Notes: generated by a model from the letters alone, not told the origin. Numbered from the stretch's first letter, positions 7,839 to 16,441 are shown. The stretch: DNA of 35,726 nucleotides from an uncultured Verrucomicrobia subdivision 3 bacterium (GCA_903895255.1 CAITTG010000117.1:1-35726), one strand, 5' to 3'. Translations and numbers: made by a program.

Positions 7839-9107
7839 ATGAATAAATGGGTGGTGCGCATCGGGCTGGCCAACCTGATCGTATTCGTAACGGTCTATAG
7901 TTTCCTCCTGTACCGGTCAAACATCCCGGTGGCGGTCAACGACGACGAATTGCGCCTGGAGCACGCCAGTATTCCCGCTGGTTCCAACGCCTTTGATGTT
8001 CTGCAGGCCGCCGCCCCTCATGTCTGGTGGCCGGATAAACAAAACTGGGCTCTCCTCAATCTCGCCCGCGATACCAATTGGGACGAAACCCTGGCCACGA
8101 CACTGCTGAACAGCAATCGCGAGGCTTTGGCGGCGTGGGATGCCGCGGCGAAACTGCCAGATCTTCAGGTGCCGGAAGCCACCAATTTTGTCGTGCTACT
8201 TCCTTACCTGGCCGTCTGGAAAGACCTGGCGGAAATATCCGCGATCCGGGAAAATTTCCTGCTGCGCAACGGACACGAAAATGAGGCGTTTGATAACATG
8301 CTCAGCGACATCCAATTAAGCCACCGGATGCAAAACAGCCACGGCGTCCTGATTTGCTATCTTGTCAGCGTCGCGGTTGGCAAAATTGGCCTGGGCCAAA
8401 TCACGCATTGGCTCGGCCGCACGCATTTCAGAGCGGATCAGTTGACGAATTACCTGCAGCAATTGTCTTTTGACCCAAATGATAACGCCGTCGCTTATGG
8501 CAATACCATAAAAGCAGAATATAAGTGTCTATCGGGAACTCTGGAGACCATGCGCGATGGCAAAAATAATGCAGCGATCACCGACTCGTTTTACAGCCGC
8601 TGGTGGCCCATCCTCCCCGTTTTTAATTTTAGCCAGACGCGAGCCCTTTACATCAATGGGTCAAAGCTTTTACTCAAGGCCGCCCCGCATTATTATAGTC
8701 AGGCCCAACTGCCGGACTTGCAGTCAAATCGTCCAAGTTTAATCTCCATGTTCCTGAGCGGAAATGCGGCAGGACAAATGATGTATTATATGACCATGCC
8801 CGCCGTGATACCTTCACTGGCCACAAAATCACAAGTGGAAGTCCAATCACAGGCCACCCGCGTTATCCTGGCCCTGCGCGCTTATGCATTGGTGCATGGG
8901 CGGCTGCCATCCGATTTGTCGGGCCTCGTGCCGGAATTTTTGGACAAAGTGCCAACCGATGATTTTGACGGCCAGCCGTTGCGCTATTCCGCCGAACGAA
9001 AAATCGTTTACTCCGTCGGTAAAAATCTGAAGGACGATGGCGGGGATGATAGTCGCGGCAATCCGTCCCATCCGCCTCTGGACCAGGTTTACCACTTTGA
9101 TTTTTGA
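7839..9107 (+). CDS. Hypothetical membrane-anchored protein with a pseudopilin-like C-terminus
   Basis: No known function. The start at 7839 places a single membrane segment (VRIGLANLIVFVTVYSFLLY) directly after the first few residues; an upstream in-frame ATG at 7803 would add 12 residues of untypical sequence. The rest, about 390 residues, is predicted to lie outside the cytoplasm. The last 90 residues (ALRAYALVHGRLPSDLSGLVPEFL, then VPTDDFDGQPLRYS and YSVGKNLKDDGGDD) resemble the C-terminal part of type II secretion pseudopilins. In that family this pattern ends in a Ca-binding loop, and it is often found in large Verrucomicrobia and Planctomycetes proteins. It is preceded by an orphan antitoxin and is not obviously in an operon. 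Confidence 0.8.
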   Translation: MNKWVVRIGLANLIVFVTVYSFLLYRSNIPVAVNDDELRLEHASIPAGSNAFDVLQAAAPHVWWPDKQNWALLNLARDTNWDETLATTLLNSNREALAAWDAAAKLPDLQVPEATNFVVLLPYLAVWKDLAEISAIRENFLLRNGHENEAFDNMLSDIQLSHRMQNSHGVLICYLVSVAVGKIGLGQITHWLGRTHFRADQLTNYLQQLSFDPNDNAVAYGNTIKAEYKCLSGTLETMRDGKNNAAITDSFYSRWWPILPVFNFSQTRALYINGSKLLLKAAPHYYSQAQLPDLQSNRPSLISMFLSGNAAGQMMYYMTMPAVIPSLATKSQVEVQSQATRVILALRAYALVHGRLPSDLSGLVPEFLDKVPTDDFDGQPLRYSAERKIVYSVGKNLKDDGGDDSRGNPSHPPLDQVYHFDF

Positions 9108-9137
9108 ACTCTCCCAGCAGTGCTCAGGCAAGGGCGA

Positions 9138-9150
9138 GTCCCGAAGGGAC
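9138..9150. repeat. Short palindrome GTCCCGAAGGGAC
   Basis: A perfect 5-bp stem with a GAA loop, between the hypothetical gene and the metal-binding protein gene. Similar 'TCCCGAAGGGA' hairpins occur as scattered intergenic repeats in bacterial genomes. A second copy was not seen in this window. Confidence 0.3.
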
Positions 9151-9199
9151 GGTTAAATCCCGTTTGACGCCCACCGGATTAAGGCGTAAATATGACCTC

Positions 9200-9493
9200 A
9201 TGAAATTATGCAATTTTATTGCGGGTCTGGCGGTTGCCGCCGCCCTGGTCACCGCCGCCTCGCTGCGGGCCGACGACTCCACCAATAGTCCGGCGTCCAA
9301 ACCCATACCCTATCCGTTGAACACCTGTCCGGTTTCCGGCGACAAGCTGGGTGAAATGGGGCCGCCCTACGTGTTTGTCTATCAAGGCCAGGAGATCAAG
9401 TTCTGCTGCCCGGATTGCAAAAAGGATTTCCTCAAAGACCCGCAGAAATATCTGAACCAGATCAAGGCCGCCGCCGCCAAACAGGCGAAGTGA
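9200..9493 (+). CDS. Exported small metal-binding protein (YHS/TRASH-like)
   Basis: A 97-residue protein with a clear signal peptide (FIAGLAVAAALVTAASLRA, cleavage after about residue 24). The mature part has C43 in NTCPVSGDKLGEMG and C69, C70 and C73 in KFCCPDCKKDFLKDPQKYL. This is the YHS/TRASH pattern, in which clustered cysteines bind a transition metal such as copper; a periplasmic metal-sensing or scavenging role is inferred. The ATG at 9200 is chosen over an upstream start because it opens directly onto the signal peptide. The gene faces lpxD, with a palindromic element between them. Confidence 0.8.
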   Translation: MKLCNFIAGLAVAAALVTAASLRADDSTNSPASKPIPYPLNTCPVSGDKLGEMGPPYVFVYQGQEIKFCCPDCKKDFLKDPQKYLNQIKAAAAKQAK

Positions 9494-9504
9494 GCGTTGG
9501 CGGA

Positions 9505-9621
9505 AACTTCAAAATCCAAACTTCAGAGAATATTCCAAATTCCAGTCTCAAGGATCCGCCAGCACGCTGGTAAATGGCGGATTGAGGCTTGAAATATTCC
9601 TGAATTTTGGATTTTGAAGTT
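9505..9621. repeat. 117-bp imperfect palindrome between two convergent genes
   Basis: The outer 16 bases, AACTTCAAAATCCAAA (9505-9520), are exactly complementary to 9606-9621. The arms continue with imperfect pairing (AATATTCC against GAAATATTC) to an inner ATCCGCCA/TGGCGGAT pair (9554-9561/9575-9582); a short CCAGC-AC-GCTGG hairpin lies at 9559-9570. The structure fills nearly the whole gap between the end of the metal-binding protein gene and the end of lpxD. It could act as a bidirectional terminator, and its size and form also fit a MITE-like or REP-like repeat. Confidence 0.75.
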
Positions 9622-9631
9622 CGAATTTTTT

Positions 9632-10648
9632 CTACGGCTTTTCCCCCAGCTTCCGCTCCAAATCCGACACGCGCTTGATCAAATCCGGCAGTTGCATCAT
9701 GGCGAGCATCATGCGCTTGGCCTGACGGTCCGGTTGAGCGGGCGCGCCCAGCCATTTTTCGCCGTCCGGAATATCTGTCATCACCCCGGCCTTGGCGCCG
9801 ACGGTGACCTGGTTGCCGATGTTTAAATGACCGGCCAGGCCGGCCTGCCCGGCGAGGATTACATAATTGCCCAGCTTGCAACTCCCGGCGATGCCCACTT
9901 GGGAGATCAGGAGGCAATGCTCGCCAATGACCACGTTGTGGGCGATTTGCACGAGGTTGTCAATTTTCGTGCCCCGGCCGATGCGCGTGGCTCCCAGCGC
10001 CCCGCGATCCACGGTCACATTCGCGCCAATTTCCACGTCGTCGCCAATGATCACCTGGCCGATCTGCGGCACTTTGCGGTGAATGCCCTGGTCCTGCACA
10101 TAACCATAACCATCCGAGCCGATGACGGTGCCCGCATGGACGCGCACGCGCTGCCCAAGCTCGGTGCGCGCATACAAAACGGCGTTGGGAAACAGCCGGG
10201 AATCAGCGCCAATGATCGAATCCTCGCCGACAAAATTTCCACTCTCCAGCACCACGTTGGCCCCGATGCGCACACGCTCGCCGATGGTGCAATGCGGTCC
10301 GATGTGGGCCGTGGGATCAATCTGCGCCGATGCCGCCACCACCGCGCCCGGATGAATGCCGGGAACCATGGTGCGTTCGGGAAAAAACAAGGCCAGCACT
10401 TTGGCAAAGGCCACCCGGGGATTTTTGACACGAATGACGGTTTTGCGGGCGGAAGTAAACCGGGCCTCGGCAATGATGGCCGTGGCGGCGGTTTGCTCAG
10501 CCTGCGCGAAAAAGGTTTCGTTCTCGGCAAAGGTCAAATCCCCGCTCTGCGCGCGGTCGGCCGTGGCAAATCCGGTCAAGCGGGCCGCCGGATCCCCCTG
10601 GACTTCCCCCTGAAGATGGTCGGCGACTTCTGATACGGTAAAAATCAT
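9632..10648 (-). CDS. lpxD: UDP-3-O-acylglucosamine N-acyltransferase
   Basis: Third step of lipid A synthesis: transfers a 3-hydroxyacyl chain from acyl carrier protein to the free amine of UDP-3-O-acylglucosamine in the cytoplasm. The 338 residues match the family length. An N-terminal uridine-binding domain (GFATADRAQSGDLTFAEN) is followed by a left-handed beta-helix of hexapeptide repeats (about residues 100-310; for example IGPHCTIGERVRIGANVVLE). The catalytic His is H237 in DNLVQIAHN, with H244 just after it. A short C-terminal helix (LPDLIKRVSDLERKL) closes the protein. It is a single gene here, away from lpxA/lpxB and fabZ. Its presence shows that the host makes an LPS-type outer membrane. 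Its upstream region is shared with the divergent WXG100 cassette. Confidence 0.96.
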   Translation of the reverse strand: MIFTVSEVADHLQGEVQGDPAARLTGFATADRAQSGDLTFAENETFFAQAEQTAATAIIAEARFTSARKTVIRVKNPRVAFAKVLALFFPERTMVPGIHPGAVVAASAQIDPTAHIGPHCTIGERVRIGANVVLESGNFVGEDSIIGADSRLFPNAVLYARTELGQRVRVHAGTVIGSDGYGYVQDQGIHRKVPQIGQVIIGDDVEIGANVTVDRGALGATRIGRGTKIDNLVQIAHNVVIGEHCLLISQVGIAGSCKLGNYVILAGQAGLAGHLNIGNQVTVGAKAGVMTDIPDGEKWLGAPAQPDRQAKRMMLAMMQLPDLIKRVSDLERKLGEKP

Positions 10649-10881
10649 GTCCGACCACTATAAACACGCGCCCGCCCAGTTCAACCCCAAGTTTTGGGGC
10701 GAAACATCCGCTGGGAGGCGGGACGAGTGGATGGTTCCGGTTTCAAACTGGTCACACCTCCGGCCGGATGAGCCCAACCCTTCCGCGTGGCCGGCCTTCG
10801 CAAACCCGCCGGAATTGTGGTAGCGTCTGACTGGCAGACCAGCAATAATCACGCAGATAACAACGCTCAACAGGATTTATT

Positions 10882-11154
10882 ATGGCACAGGCAATCATGG
10901 ACCCGGAGAAGGTGCGGCGGTTCGCCGAGGAACTGCAACGCTTCAACAGCGATTTGGAAAACCGCATGATCCAGTTGCAGGCGCGGCTCGGGGCGCTCGG
11001 GGATTCGTGGCAGGACCAGGAGCATGAAAAATTTTCCGAGGAGTTCAAGCAGGCCATGAAGGCGCTGAAACGGTTCGTGGACTTGTCCAAGGACCACACC
11101 CCCTACCTGTTGCGCAAAGCCCAGCGCATCGAGGACTATCTCAACCAGCGTTAA
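10882..11154 (+). CDS. WXG100-like small helical protein (type VII-like substrate)
   Basis: A 90-residue, all-helical, charged protein with the WXG100 layout of two helices around a turn. W43-Q-D45 sits at the turn and F51 eight residues after the Trp, as in the W.G.A...F pattern; Asp replaces the Gly. Length and motif position fit the ESAT-6/WXG100 family, whose members are secreted as dimers by FtsK/EssC-type ATPases. CAGGA precedes the ATG at about 6 bases. It is the first gene of a four-gene cassette ending in such an ATPase, and the next gene starts 3 bases after its stop. The similarity is by pattern and context, so the family call is good but the export function is inferred. Confidence 0.8.
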   Translation: MAQAIMDPEKVRRFAEELQRFNSDLENRMIQLQARLGALGDSWQDQEHEKFSEEFKQAMKALKRFVDLSKDHTPYLLRKAQRIEDYLNQR

Positions 11155-11157
11155 GCC

Positions 11158-11727
11158 ATGGCCCAATCAGCCCAGGTTAGCTCGGTGGACGCGATCGAAA
11201 CCTTTCGCGCCAGCCTGCTGATTTATCTGGGCAAGGCCAAACCCGCCCTGGAGCAGGTGAGCGCCGAGGTCTTGCGCACCCGCGTTTGGGTGCAAAGCAC
11301 GCAGCGGTCCCACTGGGAGCACCAGCTCAAGTTGCGGCTGCGCAAACTGGAGGAGGCCCGGGGTGAATTGTTTAACGCCCGGCTCTCCCAGTTTCACGAA
11401 TCCACCCTACTGCACACCATGGCGGTGCAAAAAGCCCAGCGCGCCGTGGAGGAGGCGGAGGCCAAGGTGGCCGTCTTGAAAAAATGGAGCCGCGAAATGG
11501 AAAGCCGCGCCGAGCCCCTGCTCAAACAGCTCGAACAAATTCATGGCTATCTCACCACCGAGCTGACCAAGGGCGCGGTGCAACTGGCCCAGATCGTCAA
11601 AACTCTGGATGCTTACACCGGCACCGTCCCGCTCGGTCAAGGCACTGCCGCCGCCGCCGCCGCGTCGTTGCCGGCGACGCCGGCGACGGAGGCAACTGAC
11701 GCCCCGGGGAAAGACCCGGCCCCATGA
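11158..11727 (+). CDS. Coiled-coil protein of the type VII-like cassette
   Basis: No named family recognised. It has 189 residues with no signal peptide or membrane segment. Long helices dominate (about residues 15-150), with heptad-rich stretches such as LKLRLRKLEEARGELFNARL and VEEAEAKVAVLKKWSREME. A low-complexity Ala/Thr/Pro tail (about 160-189) includes runs of Ala codons (GCC). The helical size resembles LXG or PPE-like partners of WXG100 proteins, so an adaptor, chaperone or secreted-partner role is possible. The gene begins 3 bases after the first WXG100-like gene and overlaps the next by four bases (ATGA), so all are probably co-translated. Confidence 0.75.
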   Translation: MAQSAQVSSVDAIETFRASLLIYLGKAKPALEQVSAEVLRTRVWVQSTQRSHWEHQLKLRLRKLEEARGELFNARLSQFHESTLLHTMAVQKAQRAVEEAEAKVAVLKKWSREMESRAEPLLKQLEQIHGYLTTELTKGAVQLAQIVKTLDAYTGTVPLGQGTAAAAAASLPATPATEATDAPGKDPAP

Positions 11728-11936
11728 ATTTAAGCGGCAACAAAGCAGTGCTCAGCGGGGCCACCAAGGAACTGCTGCTGCGCTGGGACGAAACCAAAAA
11801 TTACTGGCAGGACGCCAAAAGTCGCGAGTTCGAGGAAAGGTATTTGCAGGAACTCATGGCGCGGGTGGATCAAGCCACCGCCCTGATTGACAAATTGGAA
11901 GAGGTGCTTCAGAAAGTGCATAAAGATTGTGAATAA
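11724..11936 (+). CDS. Second small WXG100-like protein
   Basis: A 70-residue helical protein. W28-Q-D30-A-K-S-R-E-F36 repeats the spacing seen in the first gene of the cassette (W, +2 Asp, +8 Phe) and also has Ala at +4 as in classical W.G.A...F motifs. Two helices flank the turn, and the second is coiled-coil-like (VDQATALIDKLEEVLQKVH). It starts inside the stop of the coiled-coil gene (ATGA) and overlaps the start of the ATPase gene. WXG100 proteins often come in pairs forming heterodimers, so this may be the partner of the protein at 10882-11154. It is shorter than the family norm of about 100 residues. Confidence 0.75.
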   Translation: MNLSGNKAVLSGATKELLLRWDETKNYWQDAKSREFEERYLQELMARVDQATALIDKLEEVLQKVHKDCE

Positions 11937-14900
11937 TTCATCCGGCATCAACGACCTGCTCGCGGAACTCAACACGCTCAAAAGCGTGCTCGCCGACTTC
12001 GCCCGTCGTGAGGAGAAGCTGAACCAGGAATACCGCACCCGGTCCAATACGGAACTCGGCGCCCAGGAAAACCGGCTGCGCGCCCTCGAACAAACGCTCA
12101 CGGATTACAGCACCCAGGCGGAGTTCGACGAGGCCCAAAAACTGCACCGCCATGCACTCCGTTGCCAGGCGCTGACCGCGCGGGTATATAACGCGCAAGC
12201 CCGGCTCAAACAACGCCTGGAGGCGGAATTCGAAGGGTTGGAAAGCCAGTTGGGTAATGCGGTCCGGGAACAAACCGCCTTTGCGGAAAAGCAGCGCGAC
12301 CAGGAACTCACCCGCCAGCAGGCAGCCCATGCTGAATTTCAACAAAAGCTGACGGACAGCGCCACCCGGCTGGAACAATTGAAGGCCGGCGCCCGCAAAG
12401 CTTTTGGTGGATATGGCTCCTTTCGCCGGATGCTCCTGCCGGAAGTGTATCCCGACAGCGCGTGGCCCGCGCCCGATTTGCAGCGTGATGAGTCGGCGCT
12501 CCACGCCGAGGTGCAACGCCTGGAGGCCGCCATTCCCGGAAGCCTCCGCCAGTTTGGCCAGCAGCCCGCGCCCATGATTTTTCATTTTCTACCGCTGTGG
12601 CTCGTGATCCTGGCATTTCTCCTCATTTTGGCACTGGGCTTCTTCGCCCTGCCCCCCCGCCTGCCCGCCTTTGCCTGGGATACACTACCCCCGGCGGTCA
12701 CAGCGGGCGGCCTGACCGTGCTCGGCGCGCTCCTGATTTTTTACTGGTGGGGCCGCAAATCCGCCCAACCCGCCGCCAAAACCATCGCCGGCCAATTCGC
12801 CGCCGCCCGGCAGTTGCTGGCCGCTGCGTGGGAAAAATCCGACCTCCACCGCCAGGCGGAACAGCAGCGGATCAGCCAAGAATGCGCCCAGGCCATTCAC
12901 AGCCTCAACCAGTCCTGGAAAGACCAGGTCCGGGACTTGGCTTCCCAGCGCACCGCCCTGCCGCGCACGGTGGATGATAAAGCCGCCCGGGTGGCCCGGC
13001 GTTGCGAAGAGTTCCAGCGCACCGGTCGCGAGCGGATTAAGCGCGGATTTGCCGAGGACCTGGCCCGCTTGCGTGCTCAAACCACCGCGCAAGCCCGGCA
13101 GTTCACGGCCAGCCATCAAGCCATCATGGCGGACCTGAAACAAAAGCAGGAGGCGGGCTGGCAGATCTTGCTGGCCGACTGGCAGGCCACCGTCGAACCC
13201 CTGAAGCAGTCGCTTCAAGCGGTCAGCGCGCGGGCGGCGGAACAATTCCCCGCCTGGGATTCGCCGCGTTGGGAAACCTGGGAGCAGCCGGAGCGCTTTG
13301 CCAATCTGGCCCGGTTCGGCAGCTTGGAGGTGCATCTAGCCGCCTTCGCTGAGGCGTTACCGAAAGACCCCCGGCTGGCCTTGCCCCCCACCCTCACGCT
13401 GCCGCTCCTGTTATCCTATCCGCGTTACGGCTCCATTCTGTTTCAAACCGGCGCCACCGGCACGCCCGAGGCGATCGGCGCGATCAACAATCTGATCTTC
13501 CGCCTGTTGTCCACCACCCCGCCGGGCAAGTTGAGCTTCACCATCCTGGACCCCGTCGGCCTCGGCGAAAATTTCGCCGCGCTCATGCACCTGGCCGATT
13601 ACGAGGAAAGCGCCATCAACAGCCGCATCTGGACCCAGACGGCGCAGTTCGAGGAAAAGCTCGCCGAGCTGAATGAGCACATGGAAAAAGTCATCCAGAT
13701 GTATCTGCGCAATGACTATGCCACCATCGCCGAGTACAACGCCGAGGCCGGCACCATGGCGGAAAAATATCATTTCCTCGTCATCGCCTCCTTCCCGGTG
13801 AATTTCAGCGACACCGCCGCCCGCCGCCTCCGCAACATCGCCGCCAGTGGCGCGCGCTGCGGGGTCTACGTTTTCATCCAGTGGGACTCCCGCTCCCCGC
13901 TGCCGCAAGACATTCTGCTCGACGACCTGAAAAAAACCTGCGTCTGCCTTGCGCACGCCCCCGACGGTTTCAAGTTCACTCATCAGCCGGTCTTGGGCGT
14001 GGACATCCGGCTGGAAGCGCCGCCGTCCGCCGAATTCGCCACCCAGTTTCTCCACCGCTCCGGCCGCCAGAGCAAAAATTCCACCCGCGTGGAAGTGCCC
14101 TTCGAACAAGTCGCCCCCCCGGACGGCGCCCTCTGGCTGGAAAGCACCGTCGAGGAATTGCGCGTGCCCATCGGCCGCTCCGGAGCCACCAAACTCCAGT
14201 ACCTGGCCATCGGCAAGGGCACCCGGCAGCACGCGCTCATCGCCGGTAAAACCGGTTCCGGCAAATCCACGCTCTTCCACGTCATGATCACCAACCTCGC
14301 GCTCTGGTGCAGCCCGGACGAGGTGGAGTTTTACCTCGTCGATTTCAAAAAAGGCGTGGAATTCAAGTGCTACGGCACCCGCCGCCTGCCGCATGCGCGG
14401 GTCGTGGCCATCGAGAGCGACCGCGCCTTCGGCCTGAGCGTGCTCCAGCGCGTGGATGAAGAACTGCGCCGGCGCGGGGATCTCTTCCGCCAGGTGGGCG
14501 CACAGGATCTCGCCGGTTACCATCGCGCCAGCGGGGGCGCGGTGCTGCCGCGCTCGCTGCTCCTCATTGACGAGTTCCAGGAATTTTTCGTGGAGGAGGA
14601 CCGCATTTCCCAGGGCGCCGCCGTGTTGCTTGACCGCATCATCCGCCAGGGCCGCGCCTTCGGCATTCATGTGGTGCTGGGCTCCCAGACTCTTGGCGGC
14701 GCGTATACGCTGGCCCGCGCCACCATCGGCCAGATGGTCATTCGCATCGCCCTGCAGTGCAACGAGACCGACGCGTATCTCATCATGGACCAGGACAACC
14801 CCGCGCCGCGCCTCTTGTCCCGTCCCGGTGAGGGCATTTACAACGACACCGCCGGCTCCATCGAGGGCAACAGCCCCTTCCAGGCCGTGTGGCTGGACGA

Positions 14901-15834
14901 CCAGGTCCGCGACAACTATCTCGCCCGCGTCCGCGCGCGCGCCGATGAAACCCCCGGCAAATATCCCGGCCCCATCGTGTTCGAAGGCAGTGCTCCGGCG
15001 GAAATTCGCGAGAACCTGCCCCTCGCGGCCCTCCTCCAGACCCCGCCCGCCAGCGCTCCCGACCAGGCCCGCGTCTGGCTCGGCGCGCCCAATTCCATCA
15101 AAGGCCCCACGGAGGCGGTGTTCAAACGGCAGAGTGGCAACAACCTCCTGCTGGTTGGCCAGAGCGAGGAACGCACGCTCAATCTCCTCGCCATCGCGCT
15201 CGCCACACTGGCCTTGGAATACCCGCGCGGCCAGGCGCGGTTCATCATTCTGGACAGCACGCCCCCGGGCTTCCCGCAACGCGATTATTTCGCGCAAGTC
15301 ATCGCGGCCGTGCCGCACGAGGTTGTCCAGGTCAACAACGCCACTCTCACCGAAGTCATGGCGTCGCTCGCCACGGAACTAAAACAGCGCGGCACCGAGG
15401 CCGCCGGGAAGGGACCCGAAACCTACCTGCTCATCCAGGGCTTGCAGAATTTCAAACGGCTGCGGCCCGAGGATGAATTCAGTTTCGGCGGCGGCGACCC
15501 CGGCGCCCCACCCAATCCCGCCAACGTTTTGCTCGATCTCATCACCGAGGGACCCGCGCGCGGCTTCCATGTGCTGGCCGCCGTGGATACTTACAATAAC
15601 GTCAACCGCTGCCTCGGCCGCAAAGCCCTCAGCGAATTTGAAATGCGCGTCCTCTTCCAAATGAGCGCCAGCGACTCCGCCAGCCTCATCGACAGCCCGG
15701 ACGCCGGCAACCTTGGCTTCCACCGCGCCCTGCTGTATCTCGACCGCGAAGGCAGCACCGAAACCTTCCGTCCGTATGCCCAGCCCGGCAATGACTGGGT
15801 CGCGGAAGTGCAGCAGAAGTTGGTTCAAAAATGA
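11929..15834 (+). CDS. FtsK/SpoIIIE-EssC-type secretion ATPase, membrane-anchored
   Basis: A 1301-residue motor protein. An N-terminal coiled coil (1-210) leads to two membrane segments (about 221-243 and 256-277) and a second coiled coil (about 290-430). Three FtsK-like modules follow. Module 1 (about 500-700; LSFTILDPVGLGENFAALMH) lacks a Walker A. Module 2 is intact, with GKTGSGKST (773-781), YLVDFKKGVEF and Walker B SLLLIDEF (D881, E882). Module 3 is degenerate (VGQSEERTL at 1076-1084 instead of GxxGxGK[ST]). Chains of several FtsK modules with only some active are typical of EccC/EssC, which drive WXG100 export. Start: the GTG at 11929 overlaps the preceding gene; a TTG at 11887 is an alternative. 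DNA transport as in FtsK is less likely, because no gamma domain is present. Confidence 0.88.
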   Translation: MNNSSGINDLLAELNTLKSVLADFARREEKLNQEYRTRSNTELGAQENRLRALEQTLTDYSTQAEFDEAQKLHRHALRCQALTARVYNAQARLKQRLEAEFEGLESQLGNAVREQTAFAEKQRDQELTRQQAAHAEFQQKLTDSATRLEQLKAGARKAFGGYGSFRRMLLPEVYPDSAWPAPDLQRDESALHAEVQRLEAAIPGSLRQFGQQPAPMIFHFLPLWLVILAFLLILALGFFALPPRLPAFAWDTLPPAVTAGGLTVLGALLIFYWWGRKSAQPAAKTIAGQFAAARQLLAAAWEKSDLHRQAEQQRISQECAQAIHSLNQSWKDQVRDLASQRTALPRTVDDKAARVARRCEEFQRTGRERIKRGFAEDLARLRAQTTAQARQFTASHQAIMADLKQKQEAGWQILLADWQATVEPLKQSLQAVSARAAEQFPAWDSPRWETWEQPERFANLARFGSLEVHLAAFAEALPKDPRLALPPTLTLPLLLSYPRYGSILFQTGATGTPEAIGAINNLIFRLLSTTPPGKLSFTILDPVGLGENFAALMHLADYEESAINSRIWTQTAQFEEKLAELNEHMEKVIQMYLRNDYATIAEYNAEAGTMAEKYHFLVIASFPVNFSDTAARRLRNIAASGARCGVYVFIQWDSRSPLPQDILLDDLKKTCVCLAHAPDGFKFTHQPVLGVDIRLEAPPSAEFATQFLHRSGRQSKNSTRVEVPFEQVAPPDGALWLESTVEELRVPIGRSGATKLQYLAIGKGTRQHALIAGKTGSGKSTLFHVMITNLALWCSPDEVEFYLVDFKKGVEFKCYGTRRLPHARVVAIESDRAFGLSVLQRVDEELRRRGDLFRQVGAQDLAGYHRASGGAVLPRSLLLIDEFQEFFVEEDRISQGAAVLLDRIIRQGRAFGIHVVLGSQTLGGAYTLARATIGQMVIRIALQCNETDAYLIMDQDNPAPRLLSRPGEGIYNDTAGSIEGNSPFQAVWLDDQVRDNYLARVRARADETPGKYPGPIVFEGSAPAEIRENLPLAALLQTPPASAPDQARVWLGAPNSIKGPTEAVFKRQSGNNLLLVGQSEERTLNLLAIALATLALEYPRGQARFIILDSTPPGFPQRDYFAQVIAAVPHEVVQVNNATLTEVMASLATELKQRGTEAAGKGPETYLLIQGLQNFKRLRPEDEFSFGGGDPGAPPNPANVLLDLITEGPARGFHVLAAVDTYNNVNRCLGRKALSEFEMRVLFQMSASDSASLIDSPDAGNLGFHRALLYLDREGSTETFRPYAQPGNDWVAEVQQKLVQK

Positions 15835-15899
15835 TGTAAATTGCCTTAAATGCGTCTTGGACTCCACCAGGAGGAAGTGTGGTTCCCAGATGGCTGAAG

Positions 15900-16208
15900 A
15901 TGAAAACACTGTCTCAAATACAAATCGAGTTGATTGCCGGAAAATATGAATTCAGCCGGCATGCATTTCGACGTGTTGTGGAAAGGAATATCGGCGAGCT
16001 GGAAATTCGCGAGGCGGGAGCCAGGGCGGAGGAAATCGAAAACTACCCCCAAGACAAATATTCGCCTAGCGCCTTGCTGCTGGGGTTTACCCGTGCTGGA
16101 CGGGCGCTGCATTTTCAAGTATCTTTAGCCGAGTCGGATAAAACCAAAATCATTACGATCTATGAACCCGACCCCAATGAGTGGATTAACCACCGAAAAC
16201 GGAGATGA
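15900..16208 (+). CDS. DUF4258 family protein, probable toxin
   Basis: A 102-residue protein with the DUF4258 pattern: IELIAGKYEFSRHAFRRVVERNIG, then an ENYPQDKYSPSALLLGFTRAGRALHFQVSL segment and a closing IITIYEPDPNEWIN. DUF4258 proteins are RelE/MqsR-like in outline and are commonly encoded directly before a zinc-finger antitoxin, as here. The ATG at 15900 fits the family start. A GTG at 15879 is possible, but the GGAGG at 15870 is too close to it. The stop overlaps an ATG of the next gene. RNase activity is inferred from the family context, not from visible catalytic residues. Confidence 0.8.
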   Translation: MKTLSQIQIELIAGKYEFSRHAFRRVVERNIGELEIREAGARAEEIENYPQDKYSPSALLLGFTRAGRALHFQVSLAESDKTKIITIYEPDPNEWINHRKRR

Positions 16209-16210
16209 CC

Positions 16211-16441
16211 ATGTTTAAATGCCATGTCTGCGGACATCACGCCGCAAAATCCGAACTGGTCAGCGAAGTTTTCAATCTTGCGGGCCGGCGGGTGTTGGTG
16301 GAACGAATTCCCGCGCAAGTCTGCGAGCACTGCGGTGAAGCCACTTTCTCGCGGGAAACGACCGAAGCCATCCGCCAGATGCTTCACGGCGCGGGCCAAC
16401 CTGTCAAAACCGTTCCCCTGGACGTCTTTGCGATGGCATAA
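16211..16441 (+). CDS. YgiT/MqsA-type zinc-finger antitoxin
   Basis: A 76-residue protein. C4-x2-C7 and C38-x2-C41 form a zinc knuckle pair (FKCHVCGH and QVCEHCGEATFS), the hallmark of the MqsA N-terminal domain. The ETTEAIRQMLHG segment follows, but the DNA-binding HTH domain of full MqsA is absent. It partners the DUF4258 protein upstream; the short zinc-finger-only form is common for this pairing. GGAG at 16201-16204 lies 6 bases before the ATG at 16211, supporting this start over the overlapping ATG at 16205. Confidence 0.85.
   Translation: MFKCHVCGHHAAKSELVSEVFNLAGRRVLVERIPAQVCEHCGEATFSRETTEAIRQMLHGAGQPVKTVPLDVFAMA

Noticed and set aside
13411..15318. A 635-codon open frame antisense to the FtsK-like ATPase
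   Set aside because: It covers the Walker motifs of the real gene in antisense and has biased composition rich in Gly, Ala and Asp.
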